A DNA stretch of 48,025 nt from F23-B02 sp963627445. GTDB lineage: Bacteria; Bacillota; Clostridia; Oscillospirales; Oscillospiraceae. This document shows positions 24,834 to 32,808 of the stretch, piece after piece. The stretch spans positions 1 through 48,025 of the forward strand of contig CAVGBM010000102.1 in assembly GCA_963627445.1 (NCBI GenBank), given 5' to 3'. Each line of letters starts with the position of its first letter. The stretch's first letter is position 1. The position numbers and the translations under genes were made by a program. The notes under the pieces were generated by a model. It did not search any database, had not been told where the DNA came from, and worked only from the letters and a program-made list of their open reading frames with translations.

Positions 24834-25985
24834 ATGGATTTCAAAGCCGAAGCAGGCCCTGAAAATGTCGTAACGATAAAAGTAGTTGGTGTCGGCGGTG
24901 CCGGCAACAATGTTGTCAACAGAATGGTCAAGTCCGGAACTCAGGGCGTTGAGTTTATCTCCGTCAATACGGACAAGCAGGCACTTGCAGTGTCCAATGC
25001 CGACCAGAAGATACAGATCGGCGAAAAGCTCACCCACGGCCAGGGCGCAGGCTCCAACCCCGAGGTCGGCAAGCGCAGCGCTGAGGAAAGCCGCAATAAC
25101 ATCGCAAAGTCCCTTGAGGACTCGGATATGGTCTTTATCACCGCCGGTATGGGCGGCGGCACCGGCACAGGCGCAGCTCCCACCGTTGCGGATATCGCCC
25201 GCGAAGCAGGCGTACTTACCGTCGGCGTCGTAACAAAGCCCTTTAAGTTTGAGGGCAAGCGCCGCATGGATCAGGCAAACGCCGGTATCAAGGAGCTGCT
25301 CGGCAAGGTCGACTCTCTGCTTATCATCCCCAACGATCGCCTGAAGTACGCGACCGATCAGAAGGTCACCCTCGCAAATGCGTTCGAGATCGCCGACGAT
25401 GTTCTTCGTCAGGCCGTCACCAGCATTTCCGATCTCATCAAGAACACCGGCTTTATTAACCTCGACTTCGCAGATGTCACCTGCATCATGAAGAACGCAG
25501 GCTTTGCCCATATGGGCGTTGGCCGCGCAGCAGGCAAGGGCAAGGCTGAGGACGCTGCCCGCATGGCAGTTGCAAGCCCGCTTATGGAGACCTCTATAAA
25601 CGGTGCGCACGGCGTGCTTATCAACATCACCGGCTCCGAGGATATGGGCCTTGAGGATGTCGAGGCAGCTGCAAACCTCGTTCAGGAGGCAGCTCACCCC
25701 GATGCAAACATCATCTTCGGCGCGACCTTCGACGAGTCCATGCAGGATGAGATTCGCGTCACCGTTATCGCCACCGGTTTTGAGGAAGCTCCCGCAAACA
25801 AGCAGGCAGCACCCGCACAGTCGGCAGGCAAGCCCATTGAGCCCGCTGTTTTTGAAAAGCCGCAGGGACTGTACACCGCAGCGACCGAGAAGGCAGCCGA
25901 GAAGAAGGAAGAGCCCGCAGCAGCACCCAAGACCGAGGAAGATCCCTTCGACAGCATCTTCAAGATCTTCAACACCAACAACTAA
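24834..25985 (+). CDS. ftsZ: Cell division protein FtsZ
   Basis: The 383-residue tubulin homologue has the GTP-binding motif GGGTGTGAAP near residue 107, the VVGVGGAGNNVVNRM start, and the T7-loop region that completes the catalytic site. A linker of about 60 Ala/Pro/Lys/Glu-rich residues precedes the C-terminal peptide EDPFDSIFKIFNTNN, which departs from the usual D-IP-F-R-R pattern. FtsZ forms the division ring and, in spore formers, the polar septum. It has a good GGAGG site and its own promoter. It is the last gene of the cluster, before a strong terminator. Confidence 0.98.
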   Translation: MDFKAEAGPENVVTIKVVGVGGAGNNVVNRMVKSGTQGVEFISVNTDKQALAVSNADQKIQIGEKLTHGQGAGSNPEVGKRSAEESRNNIAKSLEDSDMVFITAGMGGGTGTGAAPTVADIAREAGVLTVGVVTKPFKFEGKRRMDQANAGIKELLGKVDSLLIIPNDRLKYATDQKVTLANAFEIADDVLRQAVTSISDLIKNTGFINLDFADVTCIMKNAGFAHMGVGRAAGKGKAEDAARMAVASPLMETSINGAHGVLINITGSEDMGLEDVEAAANLVQEAAHPDANIIFGATFDESMQDEIRVTVIATGFEEAPANKQAAPAQSAGKPIEPAVFEKPQGLYTAATEKAAEKKEEPAAAPKTEEDPFDSIFKIFNTNN

Positions 25986-25997
25986 TATAATAAAACG

Positions 25998-26030
25998 AAT
26001 GCCGCAGAGATAAGCTCTGCGGCATTTTTT
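25998..26030. terminator. Bidirectional terminator between ftsZ and the metal sensor gene
   Basis: AATGCCGCAGAG (25998-26009) pairs with CTCTGCGGCATT (26015-26026) around ATAAG. T-tracts follow on the plus strand (26025-26030) and, more weakly, on the minus strand. Confidence 0.9.
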
Positions 26031-26418
26031 AGTTTATGAACTTGTCTATCGCGGTGTTGAGGTCTGAAATGACCTCAGCGTCGCCTGTCTCGACGGCATC
26101 TGTAATGCAATGCTCGAGGTGATCTTTTAATATCACCTTGGCGGTGTTGTTGAGCGCCGAGCGCACGGCCGCAAGCTGGATAAGCACCTCTGTGCAATCT
26201 CTGCCGTCCTCGACCATACGCTTGACCGACTCAAGATGGCCTATGGCTCTTGCAAGCCGGTTGACTACCGCTTTGGTGTTCTCATGCTTATGCGGATGTG
26301 TATGGTGATGATGCTCGTGCTCCTCGTGCTCGTGCATATCGCTGCACGGCAGAGTTTCGTGGCAATGGATTATGCCGTCGCCGTGGTCGTGGTAAAAGCC
26401 GTCGTCTGGTCTGTGCAT
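26029..26418 (-). CDS. CsoR/FrmR-family metal-sensing repressor with a His-rich N-terminus
   Basis: The 129-residue protein has a normal all-helical CsoR/DUF156 domain from about residue 46 with C75, H100 and C104, the same spacing as the Cu(I)-binding Cys-His-Cys of CsoR. Ahead of it is a 45-residue extension with 15 histidines and two cysteines, including four consecutive His at 36-39. CsoR-type proteins repress metal efflux genes and release DNA on metal binding. No efflux gene is adjacent and I see no CsoR-type operator in the 115 bases upstream. The metal (copper, nickel, zinc or other) is uncertain. GGGAGAG precedes the ATG. Confidence 0.9.
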   Translation of the reverse strand: MHRPDDGFYHDHGDGIIHCHETLPCSDMHEHEEHEHHHHTHPHKHENTKAVVNRLARAIGHLESVKRMVEDGRDCTEVLIQLAAVRSALNNTAKVILKDHLEHCITDAVETGDAEVISDLNTAIDKFIN

Positions 26419-26534
26419 GTCTATCTCTCCCGGAAAAATATGTTTTGATTTTAATACCGATGCCGCAAAAATGCAAGCGAAATTAACGAATTTGTACTTG
26501 CCGCCTCCGCTTATACTGTTACGGAGGTGATTTG

Positions 26535-27233
26535 ATGTTTACTTCGGCACTTATGATGCTGATAGGCGGCGCGTTGCTGATGCTCAGGCTCTCGCCGAAC
26601 GGCTCGTTTCCGAGCCCGCTCTCAAGGGAGGAAGAAAAGCTATACGTCGACCGTTGGCTCGAGGGCGATATTGAAGCGAGAAATGTCCTCGTTGAGCATA
26701 ATTTAAGGCTCGTTGCGCACATCATAAAAAAGTATTATACCCAGACGAGCGATGTTGACGACCTTATCTCCATCGGCACGATAGGGCTCATAAAGGGCAT
26801 AAATACATACCGTCCCGACAAAGGCGTGCGTCTTGCGACCTATGCAAGCCGCTGCTGCGAAAACGAAATACTGATGCACTTTCGCAGCATGAAAAAGACC
26901 GCGGGTGACGTGAGCCTATCCGACGCTATCGACACCGACTCCGATGGCAACAGTCTGTCGCTCATGGATGTGCTTGCGCAGGATGAGGAGCTGAGCGACG
27001 CTGTCGGCAATTTTGAGATATGCAGGAAGCTGCACGAATATGTCGATACAGCGCTGAGTGAAAGGGAGGCGCGGATAATCAAAATTCGATACGGTCTGGG
27101 CAGCCTTGAGCCGAAGACTCAGCGCGAGACGGCGCAACTGCTTGGAATAAGCCGCTCGTATGTCAGCCGTATCGAGAAAAAAGCCCTTGAAAAGCTGCGC
27201 CTTGCCCTCGGGGAGGATGCAGCGCCGGTATAA
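26535..27233 (+). CDS. sigK: Sporulation RNA polymerase sigma factor SigK
   Basis: This 232-residue sigma-70 family protein has a hydrophobic pro-sequence (about 1-24), then FPSPLSREEE, region 2 (NLRLVAHIIKKYY, DLISIGTIGLIKGI, CCENEILMHFRSMKKT) and region 4 (QRETAQLLGISRSYVSRIEKKALEKL). The FPxPLS start and ENEILMH-R-KKT-DVSL block match sigma-K rather than sigma-E. It controls late mother-cell genes for coat and cortex. The gene is uninterrupted, without a skin element. The ATG at 26535 follows GGAGGTGATTTG; the pro-sequence implies SpoIVFB-type processing, consistent with bofA at 42.5 kb. Confidence 0.93.
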   Translation: MFTSALMMLIGGALLMLRLSPNGSFPSPLSREEEKLYVDRWLEGDIEARNVLVEHNLRLVAHIIKKYYTQTSDVDDLISIGTIGLIKGINTYRPDKGVRLATYASRCCENEILMHFRSMKKTAGDVSLSDAIDTDSDGNSLSLMDVLAQDEELSDAVGNFEICRKLHEYVDTALSEREARIIKIRYGLGSLEPKTQRETAQLLGISRSYVSRIEKKALEKLRLALGEDAAPV

Positions 27234-27237
27234 AAGC

Positions 27238-27266
27238 TTGTACACAGCTAAAGAATGTGGTATAAT
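27238..27266 (+). promoter_or_regulatory. Promoter of the VanY-like gene
   Basis: TTGTAC (27238-27243), a 17-base spacer and TATAAT (27261-27266) directly follow the sigK stop. The ribosome binding site (AAAGGCGG) begins about 20 bases further on. Confidence 0.75.
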
Positions 27267-27297
27267 GCGTCGATAGCAAAAGAAAGGCGGTGCGAAT

Positions 27298-28095
27298 ATG
27301 AAGATAAAAAAGGCGTTATTGCTGCTCATGCTCATAATTGCGGCGGCTGCACTCGTTTTCGTTATCGAATCCCGCACCGGGCTCAGATCCGAGGTCATCC
27401 TGGGCGGTTCTGACGATGTTTTCGTTAATTCTGATAACCTCAAAAAGCCGCTTGACGACTACGATAGCAGCGTTGATACCGCGGATAAGTACGCAGACCT
27501 CAATTTCCCCAGCATCGATATCGAGGATTGGAACTTTATTCTCATAAACAGCAGTCATGTCATCAAGGACAATACTCCCGAGGTCTCCGAAGTCGGTGAT
27601 CTTGGCATAAGCTTTGATAACAGGGCGATAAATCAGCTCGTCGGCCTTATTCAGGCGGCGCGCCAAGCCGGGTTTGAGCCGTATGTTGCCCGCGGCTATG
27701 TGTCCTACACTGCGGCGACGCAGCAGATAAACGAGGAAGCGACCAAGCTCACCGCCGGCGGCAGGCTGAGCTTTGAGGAAGCGGTCAAAATTGCGACCAA
27801 AAATTCCGAGGTGCCCGGCACGAGCGATCACCAGACGGCACTGGGCGTTGATATAACCGATAAGCAGTACGATGACTATGATTACTCGAAGATGAACGCC
27901 AAGTTCTTTGAGTGGCTTGACGAGCACTGCGCGGAGTACGGCTTTATAAAGCGCTATCCCAGCGATAAAAGCGGCATCACCGGCGTTGACGAGCCGTATC
28001 ACTATCGCTATGTCGGCGCAGTGGCCGCAAAATTCATCATGGAAAACGGAATGTGCCTTGAAGAGTTCGTGGAACACTACGATTATCAGAAATAA
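27298..28095 (+). CDS. VanY-like D-alanyl-D-alanine carboxypeptidase (peptidase M15B)
   Basis: The 265-residue protein has an N-terminal membrane anchor or signal segment (about 4-23) and an M15B zinc peptidase domain: SDHQTALGVDI gives the first His and Asp ligands and EPYHYRYVG the second His with the catalytic Glu. Such enzymes trim the terminal D-Ala from peptidoglycan stem peptides outside the membrane. The usual SGYRSY motif reads RGYVSY here, so the conserved arginine is replaced by valine. The gene has its own promoter and stands alone between sigK and rimP. No vancomycin resistance genes are near, so a housekeeping wall role is likely. Confidence 0.85.
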   Translation: MKIKKALLLLMLIIAAAALVFVIESRTGLRSEVILGGSDDVFVNSDNLKKPLDDYDSSVDTADKYADLNFPSIDIEDWNFILINSSHVIKDNTPEVSEVGDLGISFDNRAINQLVGLIQAARQAGFEPYVARGYVSYTAATQQINEEATKLTAGGRLSFEEAVKIATKNSEVPGTSDHQTALGVDITDKQYDDYDYSKMNAKFFEWLDEHCAEYGFIKRYPSDKSGITGVDEPYHYRYVGAVAAKFIMENGMCLEEFVEHYDYQK

Positions 28096-28118
28096 ATGTA
28101 TCTAAACGCAAAAAATGC

Positions 28119-28147
28119 TTGCAATGCAACTGCGTTGGTGTTATTAT
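28119..28147 (+). promoter_or_regulatory. Promoter of the rimP-nusA-infB operon
   Basis: TTGCAA (28119-28124), 17 bases, then TATTAT (28142-28147). It lies upstream of a terminator hairpin, so the transcript has a leader of about 80 bases before rimP. Confidence 0.65.
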
Positions 28148-28172
28148 ATCAATGTAAGTCAGCAGGTTTTTC

Positions 28173-28198
28173 AGAGTGGGTCAACGCCCACTCTTTTT
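28173..28198 (+). terminator. Leader terminator ahead of rimP-nusA
   Basis: AGAGTGGG (28173-28180) pairs with CCCACTCT (28187-28194) around TCAACG, followed by a T-run to 28198. Because the promoter at 28119 lies upstream, this is probably an attenuator of the operon rather than the end of the previous gene. In Bacillus subtilis the equivalent operon is autoregulated by NusA-stimulated termination in the leader. Confidence 0.7.
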
Positions 28199-28236
28199 GT
28201 TGAGCATTTTGCAATTGTTAAAAAGGCGGTTTTACG

Positions 28237-28680
28237 ATGAGTAAAGTAACGGAAAAGGTCGAAGCGCTGGCACGACCCGTCGTTGAGGACGAAGGCTGCG
28301 AGCTTTGGTCTGTTGAGTATGTCCGTGAGGCAGGCGCGTGGTATCTCAGAGTGTTTATCGACAAGGACGGCGGTGTCGGCATTGACGACTGCGAGAGGAT
28401 AAGCCGCAGGCTCGATCCCATCCTTGACGAGGCTGACCCCATTCCCGGCAGCTATGTGTTCGAGGTCGGCTCTGCCGGTGCTGAGCGTGAGCTCAAGCGT
28501 CCCTCGGATTTTGAAAAATTCATGGGCAGCGAGGTTGAGGTAAAGCTATATCAGCCGTATGAGGGCAAAAAGTCCATCGTCGGCAAGCTCGAGGGCTTTG
28601 ATAACGGCGACATTACCGTCAGCTCCGTCCAGCTTAAGAAGTCACAAGTTGCGCAGGTAAAGCTGCACATATCGATATAA
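28237..28680 (+). CDS. rimP: Ribosome maturation factor RimP
   Basis: The 147-residue protein matches RimP (YlxS): N-terminal VVEDEGCELWSVEYVREAGAWYLRVFIDKDGGVGIDDCERISR, GSYVFEVGSAGAERELKRPSDFEKF, then an SH3-like C-terminal domain. RimP binds the 30S subunit early in its assembly. It is the first gene of the operon that continues with nusA, ylxR, ylxQ and infB, the standard Firmicutes order. AAAAAGGCGG precedes the ATG. Confidence 0.95.
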   Translation: MSKVTEKVEALARPVVEDEGCELWSVEYVREAGAWYLRVFIDKDGGVGIDDCERISRRLDPILDEADPIPGSYVFEVGSAGAERELKRPSDFEKFMGSEVEVKLYQPYEGKKSIVGKLEGFDNGDITVSSVQLKKSQVAQVKLHISI

Positions 28681-28700
28681 TATAAAAGGGGTATATAAAA

Positions 28701-29753
28701 ATGAACGCAGAATTCTTTTCGGCAATCGAAGATCTTGAAAAAGAAAAGGGCATTCCCAGAGAATACATGTATGACAAGATAAAGCAGGCGATGCTCGCGG
28801 CCTTCCGCCGTGATAATCCCGAGTGCGCGGACAATGTCGATATCCTGCTTGATGAGAGCAGAAAGCGCATCGAGATGTACGTCAACAAGGTCGCTGTCGA
28901 GCAGGTCGAGGACAAGGCACTGGAGATCGACCTTGAGGCTGCAAAGAAAATAACCAAGAGAGCCAAGGTCGGCGATACCATCAAAGTCCCCGTTGAGACC
29001 AAGAAGTTCGGCCGCATAGCCGCTCAGGCTGCAAAGCAGGTCATCATTCAGGGCATTCGTGAGGCCGAGCGCGGAATCATCTATGAAGAGTTCACCTCCA
29101 AGGAGCATGAGATCCTCACCGGCGTTGTCTCCCGCATCGAACCGAGAACCGGCAGCGTGTCTATCCGCATAAACTCCAACAGCGAGTTTACCGAGGCAAT
29201 GCTCGCCCCCAATGAGAGGATCAAGACCGAGGTTCTCACCGAGGGCGACCGCATCAAGGTCTATGTCGTTGAGGTCAGAAACTCCACCAAGGGTCCCCAG
29301 GTGCTCATCAGCCGCACCCACCCGGGTCTTGTAAAGCGCCTGTTCGAGCTTGAGGTTCCCGAAATCTTTGACGGCACGGTCGAGATCAAGTCCATCGCCC
29401 GTGAGGCAGGCAGCCGCACCAAGATGGCAGTCGTGTCAAACGATCCCGATATCGATCCTATCGGCTCCTGCGTCGGCCCCAAGGGCGGCAGAGTCGCAAA
29501 CATCGTCGATGAGCTCGGCGGCGAGAAGATAGATATCATAAAGTACAGCGACGTTCCCGAAGAATATATCGCAGCGGCTCTCGCGCCCAGCGATGTAATA
29601 AGCGTCACCATGTTTGAAGACGGCAAGAGCTGCCGTGTCATCGTACCCGACAGTCAGCTGTCCCTTGCCATCGGCAAGGAGGGTCAGAACGCAAGACTTG
29701 CGGCAAGACTGACCGGCTTTAAGATCGATATCAAGCCCGAATCCGAGGCGTAA
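28701..29753 (+). CDS. nusA: Transcription termination/antitermination factor NusA
   Basis: This 350-residue NusA has the N-terminal RNA-polymerase-binding domain (about 1-125), an S1 domain (about 135-200), and two KH domains (VGACVGP-like block SCVGPKGGRVANIVDELGGEKIDII and AIGKEGQNARLAARLTG). It lacks the C-terminal acidic repeats of proteobacterial NusA, which is normal in Firmicutes. It modulates pausing and intrinsic termination and could control its own operon through the leader hairpin at 28173. AAGGGG lies ahead of the ATG. Confidence 0.97.
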   Translation: MNAEFFSAIEDLEKEKGIPREYMYDKIKQAMLAAFRRDNPECADNVDILLDESRKRIEMYVNKVAVEQVEDKALEIDLEAAKKITKRAKVGDTIKVPVETKKFGRIAAQAAKQVIIQGIREAERGIIYEEFTSKEHEILTGVVSRIEPRTGSVSIRINSNSEFTEAMLAPNERIKTEVLTEGDRIKVYVVEVRNSTKGPQVLISRTHPGLVKRLFELEVPEIFDGTVEIKSIAREAGSRTKMAVVSNDPDIDPIGSCVGPKGGRVANIVDELGGEKIDIIKYSDVPEEYIAAALAPSDVISVTMFEDGKSCRVIVPDSQLSLAIGKEGQNARLAARLTGFKIDIKPESEA

Positions 29754-29776
29754 TTTTTGAGAAAGGCGGCAGCAGG

Positions 29777-30043
29777 ATGCAAAAGAAAATACCGATGCGG
29801 CAGTGTCTTGGCTGTCGTGAGATGAAGCCGAAGCGTGAGCTTATCAGGGCTGTGAAGTCACCCGAGGGGGTCATAAGCCTTGATTTCAAGGGCAAGGCGG
29901 CAGGCCGGGGGGCATATATTTGTCCGAGTAAGGACTGCCTGAAGAAAGCGATAAAGGGCAAGGCGCTTGAAAAGGCGTTTTCCTCGCAGATACCGCCCGA
30001 CGTGTACGAGGAGCTTGAACGGCAGATGGAGGCGGTAAAGTGA
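29777..30043 (+). CDS. ylxR: YlxR/RnpM RNA-binding protein (DUF448)
   Basis: The 88-residue protein has the YlxR signature IPMRQCLGCREMKPKRELIRAVKSPEG and AAGRGAYICPSKDCLKKAIK. YlxR in Bacillus has been linked to regulation of RNase P and to transcription. Its position between nusA and the L7Ae-like gene is conserved. Its stop overlaps the next start (GTGA). Length is normal. Confidence 0.93.
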   Translation: MQKKIPMRQCLGCREMKPKRELIRAVKSPEGVISLDFKGKAAGRGAYICPSKDCLKKAIKGKALEKAFSSQIPPDVYEELERQMEAVK

Positions 30044-30471
30044 AGGGAAAAGCACTTGATCTGCTCGGCCTTATGCGAAAGGCCAACGCCGTTCAGATCG
30101 GCGAAACGGACACGGGAGCCGCTGCCCGGGCGCAGACGGCAAAGCTCGTAGTTTTGGCAAGCGATGCGTCGAGCAATGCGCAAAGCCGGGCAAAGGGCTT
30201 CGTGTACGGGCGGGATATCCCGCTGATAACGCTTCCGTTTTCAAAGCAGGAGATATCCGCGCATGTTGGCAAAAGCGGCTGCTCGATGGCGGCGATATGC
30301 GATCTGGGCTTTGCCGACGCGTTTTTAAAGCTTTTATGTGAGCTGGATGACGTCTATGCCGATACGGCAAAGCTGATATCCGAAAAGCTCGAGAGCCAAA
30401 AGCAGCGTAAGCGTGAGACCAGGGCGCATGAGAAAAACAAGAGGACAGGCAAGAGGAGGACTAATGCATGA
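30040..30471 (+). CDS. ylxQ: L7Ae-family ribosomal protein YlxQ
   Basis: This 143-residue protein has an L7Ae/L30e fold region (ALDLLGLMRKANAVQIGETDT, KLVVLASDASSNAQSRAKGF) and a basic, charged C-terminal tail (about 118-143) that is longer than in the Bacillus protein. L7Ae-type proteins bind kink-turn RNA. The start is GTG 30040, overlapping the ylxR stop, with GGAGG just upstream. The stop overlaps the infB start. Confidence 0.87.
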   Translation: MKGKALDLLGLMRKANAVQIGETDTGAAARAQTAKLVVLASDASSNAQSRAKGFVYGRDIPLITLPFSKQEISAHVGKSGCSMAAICDLGFADAFLKLLCELDDVYADTAKLISEKLESQKQRKRETRAHEKNKRTGKRRTNA

Positions 30472-32798
30472 GCATGATTAAATACAGAGTACACGAGGTA
30501 GCAAAGGATTTTAATTCAACATCCAAGGTGATAAGCCAGATACTGACCGACTATGCGACCACGCCCAAGAACCATATGCAGGTTCTTGAAAACGAGGAGC
30601 TTGATATCATATTCGAGTACCTTACCCAGCATAATCAGGTCGGCAGCATCGCCGAGATATTCAATACTCCGGCTCAGGCAGAGCCCAAGCCTTCCGATAA
30701 GAAGCCAACAAAGGACGATAAGGGCGCAAAGCCTGCTCAGCAGCCTGCGCAGTCTGCAGCTCCCGCTCCCGTTAAGAAGGAGAAGGAGAATAAGCCCCAT
30801 GTCCCCAGACAGGTGGCCGAGAAGCGTGTTATCGACACCCGCGGCAGCGCAGCGGTCAATATGACCAAATATGACGAAAAGTTTGACAAAATGGCAGGCG
30901 AGCGCGGCCGTGACCGTGATCGCAAGGGCGGCAAGGAGAAGATCGTCAACAAGTCCAAGCAGCGTCAGCAGCAAGCCGCAAGCGCAAAGCGCCGTCAGGA
31001 AGAGCGCGACAAGATGCAGAAGCTTCAGCTTGAGATAGCCAAGAAGCAGCAACTCAAGGTCTCCATTCCCGATGAGATCAATGTCGGCGAGCTTGCCTCC
31101 AGAATGAAAAAGACCGCAGGCGAGGTCATCAAGCAGCTTATAAAGCTCGGCGTTTTCGCCTCCGTTTCCGATGTTATCGATTACGACACCGCAGCGCTTG
31201 TTGCAATGGAGCTCGGCTGCAAGGTCGAAAAGGAAGTTGTCGTCACTGTTGAGGAGCGCCTTATCGACGACCACGAGGATACCGAGGACGAACTCGTCTC
31301 CCGCGCGCCCGTTGTTGTCGTCATGGGTCACGTCGACCACGGCAAGACCTCGCTGCTCGACTACATCCGCCACGCAAATGTTGCCTCCGGCGAGGCAGGC
31401 GGCATCACTCAGCACATCGGCGCATATACCGTTGAGATAAACGGCAGCCCCATCACCTTCCTCGACACCCCGGGCCATGAGGCGTTTACCTCCATGCGTG
31501 CAAGAGGTGCGATGGTCACCGATATCGCTATCCTCGTTGTCGCAGCGGACGACGGCATCATGCCGCAGACCATTGAGAGCATTAACCACGCAAAGGCAGC
31601 GGGCATCCCGCTTGTCGTTGCCATAAATAAGATGGACACCGTCGGCGCTAACCCCGAGCGCATCAAGCAGCAGCTGACCGAGTACGATATCGTGCCCGAA
31701 GAGTGGGGCGGTGAGACCATCGTTTGCCCCATTTCCGCAAAGACCGGCATGGGCATCGACAACCTGCTCGAAAACCTCGTCATTCTCGCCGAGGTACAGG
31801 AGCTCAAGGCCAATCCGAACCGCGCTGCAAAGGGTGCTGTCATCGAGGCTCGCCTTGACAAGGGCCGCGGCCCCATTATGACCGTTCTCGTCCAGAACGG
31901 CACCCTCAAGCTCGGCGATATCATCATTGCCGGTACTGCCGTCGGCCGTGTCCGCACGATGATAAACGACAAGGGCATACGCATCACCGAGGCAGGCCCC
32001 TCTGTCCCTGTTGAGATCTCCGGCATGTCCGAGGTACCCAGCGCAGGTGACACCTTCAACGCCGTCGCCGATGAGCGCATGGCTCGTGAGCTTGTTGAGG
32101 AGCGCAAGATCCAGCAGAAGAACGCAGCCTTCGGCACAAACAAGAAGGTCAGCCTTGAGGATCTGTTCAGCCAGATCCAGGCGGGTGAGATGAAGACCCT
32201 CAACATCATCGTCAAGGCCGACGTTCAGGGCTCTGCCGAGGCCGTCAAAGCATCTCTTGAGAAGATAACCAACGAGGAAGTGCGCGTAAAGGTCATCCAC
32301 AGCGGCGTCGGCGCAATAAACGAGTCGGACGTCATGCTCGCTGCGACCTCCGGCGCTATCATTGTCGGCTTTAATGTCAGACCCGACAATGCCGCCCGTG
32401 ACAATGCCGCACGCTCGAATGTCGACATGCGCATGTACCGCGTCATTTACGACTGCATCAATGAGATAGAAGCCGCCATGAAGGGCATGCTCGCACCCAA
32501 GTTCAAGGAAGTCGTCATCGGTCATGCCGAGGTTCGCGAGACCTACAAGGTCTCCAAGGTCGGCACCGTCACCGGCTGCTATGTCACCGACGGCAAGATC
32601 CAGCGCGGCTGCTCTGTGCGTGTGCTGCGTGACAATATCGTTGTCCACGAGGGCGAGCTTGCGTCGCTGCGCCGCTTTAAGGACGACGTTAAGGAAGTCG
32701 CAAGCGGCTATGAGTGCGGTATGCAGGTCGAGAAATTCAACGACATCAAGGTCGGAGATGTGATCGAGTGCTTCGTAATGGAGCAGGTGAATCCGTAA
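30468..32798 (+). CDS. infB: Translation initiation factor IF-2
   Basis: The 776-residue protein has an IF2N domain (YRVHEVAKDFNSTSKVISQIL), a low-complexity linker rich in Lys, Gln, Ala and Glu (about 70-200), a second IF2N-like region (VSIPDEINVGELASRM), and the GTPase domain with G1 GHVDHGKT near 286-293, DTPGHEAF, NKMD and SAK, followed by domains II to IV. IF-2 places fMet-tRNA on the 30S subunit and promotes subunit joining. GAGGAGG (30453-30459) selects ATG 30468; an ATG six bases later is an alternative. Confidence 0.97.
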   Translation: MSMIKYRVHEVAKDFNSTSKVISQILTDYATTPKNHMQVLENEELDIIFEYLTQHNQVGSIAEIFNTPAQAEPKPSDKKPTKDDKGAKPAQQPAQSAAPAPVKKEKENKPHVPRQVAEKRVIDTRGSAAVNMTKYDEKFDKMAGERGRDRDRKGGKEKIVNKSKQRQQQAASAKRRQEERDKMQKLQLEIAKKQQLKVSIPDEINVGELASRMKKTAGEVIKQLIKLGVFASVSDVIDYDTAALVAMELGCKVEKEVVVTVEERLIDDHEDTEDELVSRAPVVVVMGHVDHGKTSLLDYIRHANVASGEAGGITQHIGAYTVEINGSPITFLDTPGHEAFTSMRARGAMVTDIAILVVAADDGIMPQTIESINHAKAAGIPLVVAINKMDTVGANPERIKQQLTEYDIVPEEWGGETIVCPISAKTGMGIDNLLENLVILAEVQELKANPNRAAKGAVIEARLDKGRGPIMTVLVQNGTLKLGDIIIAGTAVGRVRTMINDKGIRITEAGPSVPVEISGMSEVPSAGDTFNAVADERMARELVEERKIQQKNAAFGTNKKVSLEDLFSQIQAGEMKTLNIIVKADVQGSAEAVKASLEKITNEEVRVKVIHSGVGAINESDVMLAATSGAIIVGFNVRPDNAARDNAARSNVDMRMYRVIYDCINEIEAAMKGMLAPKFKEVVIGHAEVRETYKVSKVGTVTGCYVTDGKIQRGCSVRVLRDNIVVHEGELASLRRFKDDVKEVASGYECGMQVEKFNDIKVGDVIECFVMEQVNP

Positions 32799-32808
32799 TA
32801 AAACAAGC

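Noticed and set aside
24726..25697. A 323-codon minus-strand frame opposite ftsZ
   Set aside because: It is antisense to a complete ftsZ and has no family signal.
26460..26534. A sigma-E or sigma-K type promoter before sigK
   Set aside because: A TTATACTG box is visible but no -35 element sits at a proper distance, so I do not report it as a feature.
27298..28095. A vancomycin resistance operon around the VanY-like gene
   Set aside because: No vanR/S, vanH, vanA or vanX neighbour is present, and the Ddl in the window is of D-Ala-D-Ala type.
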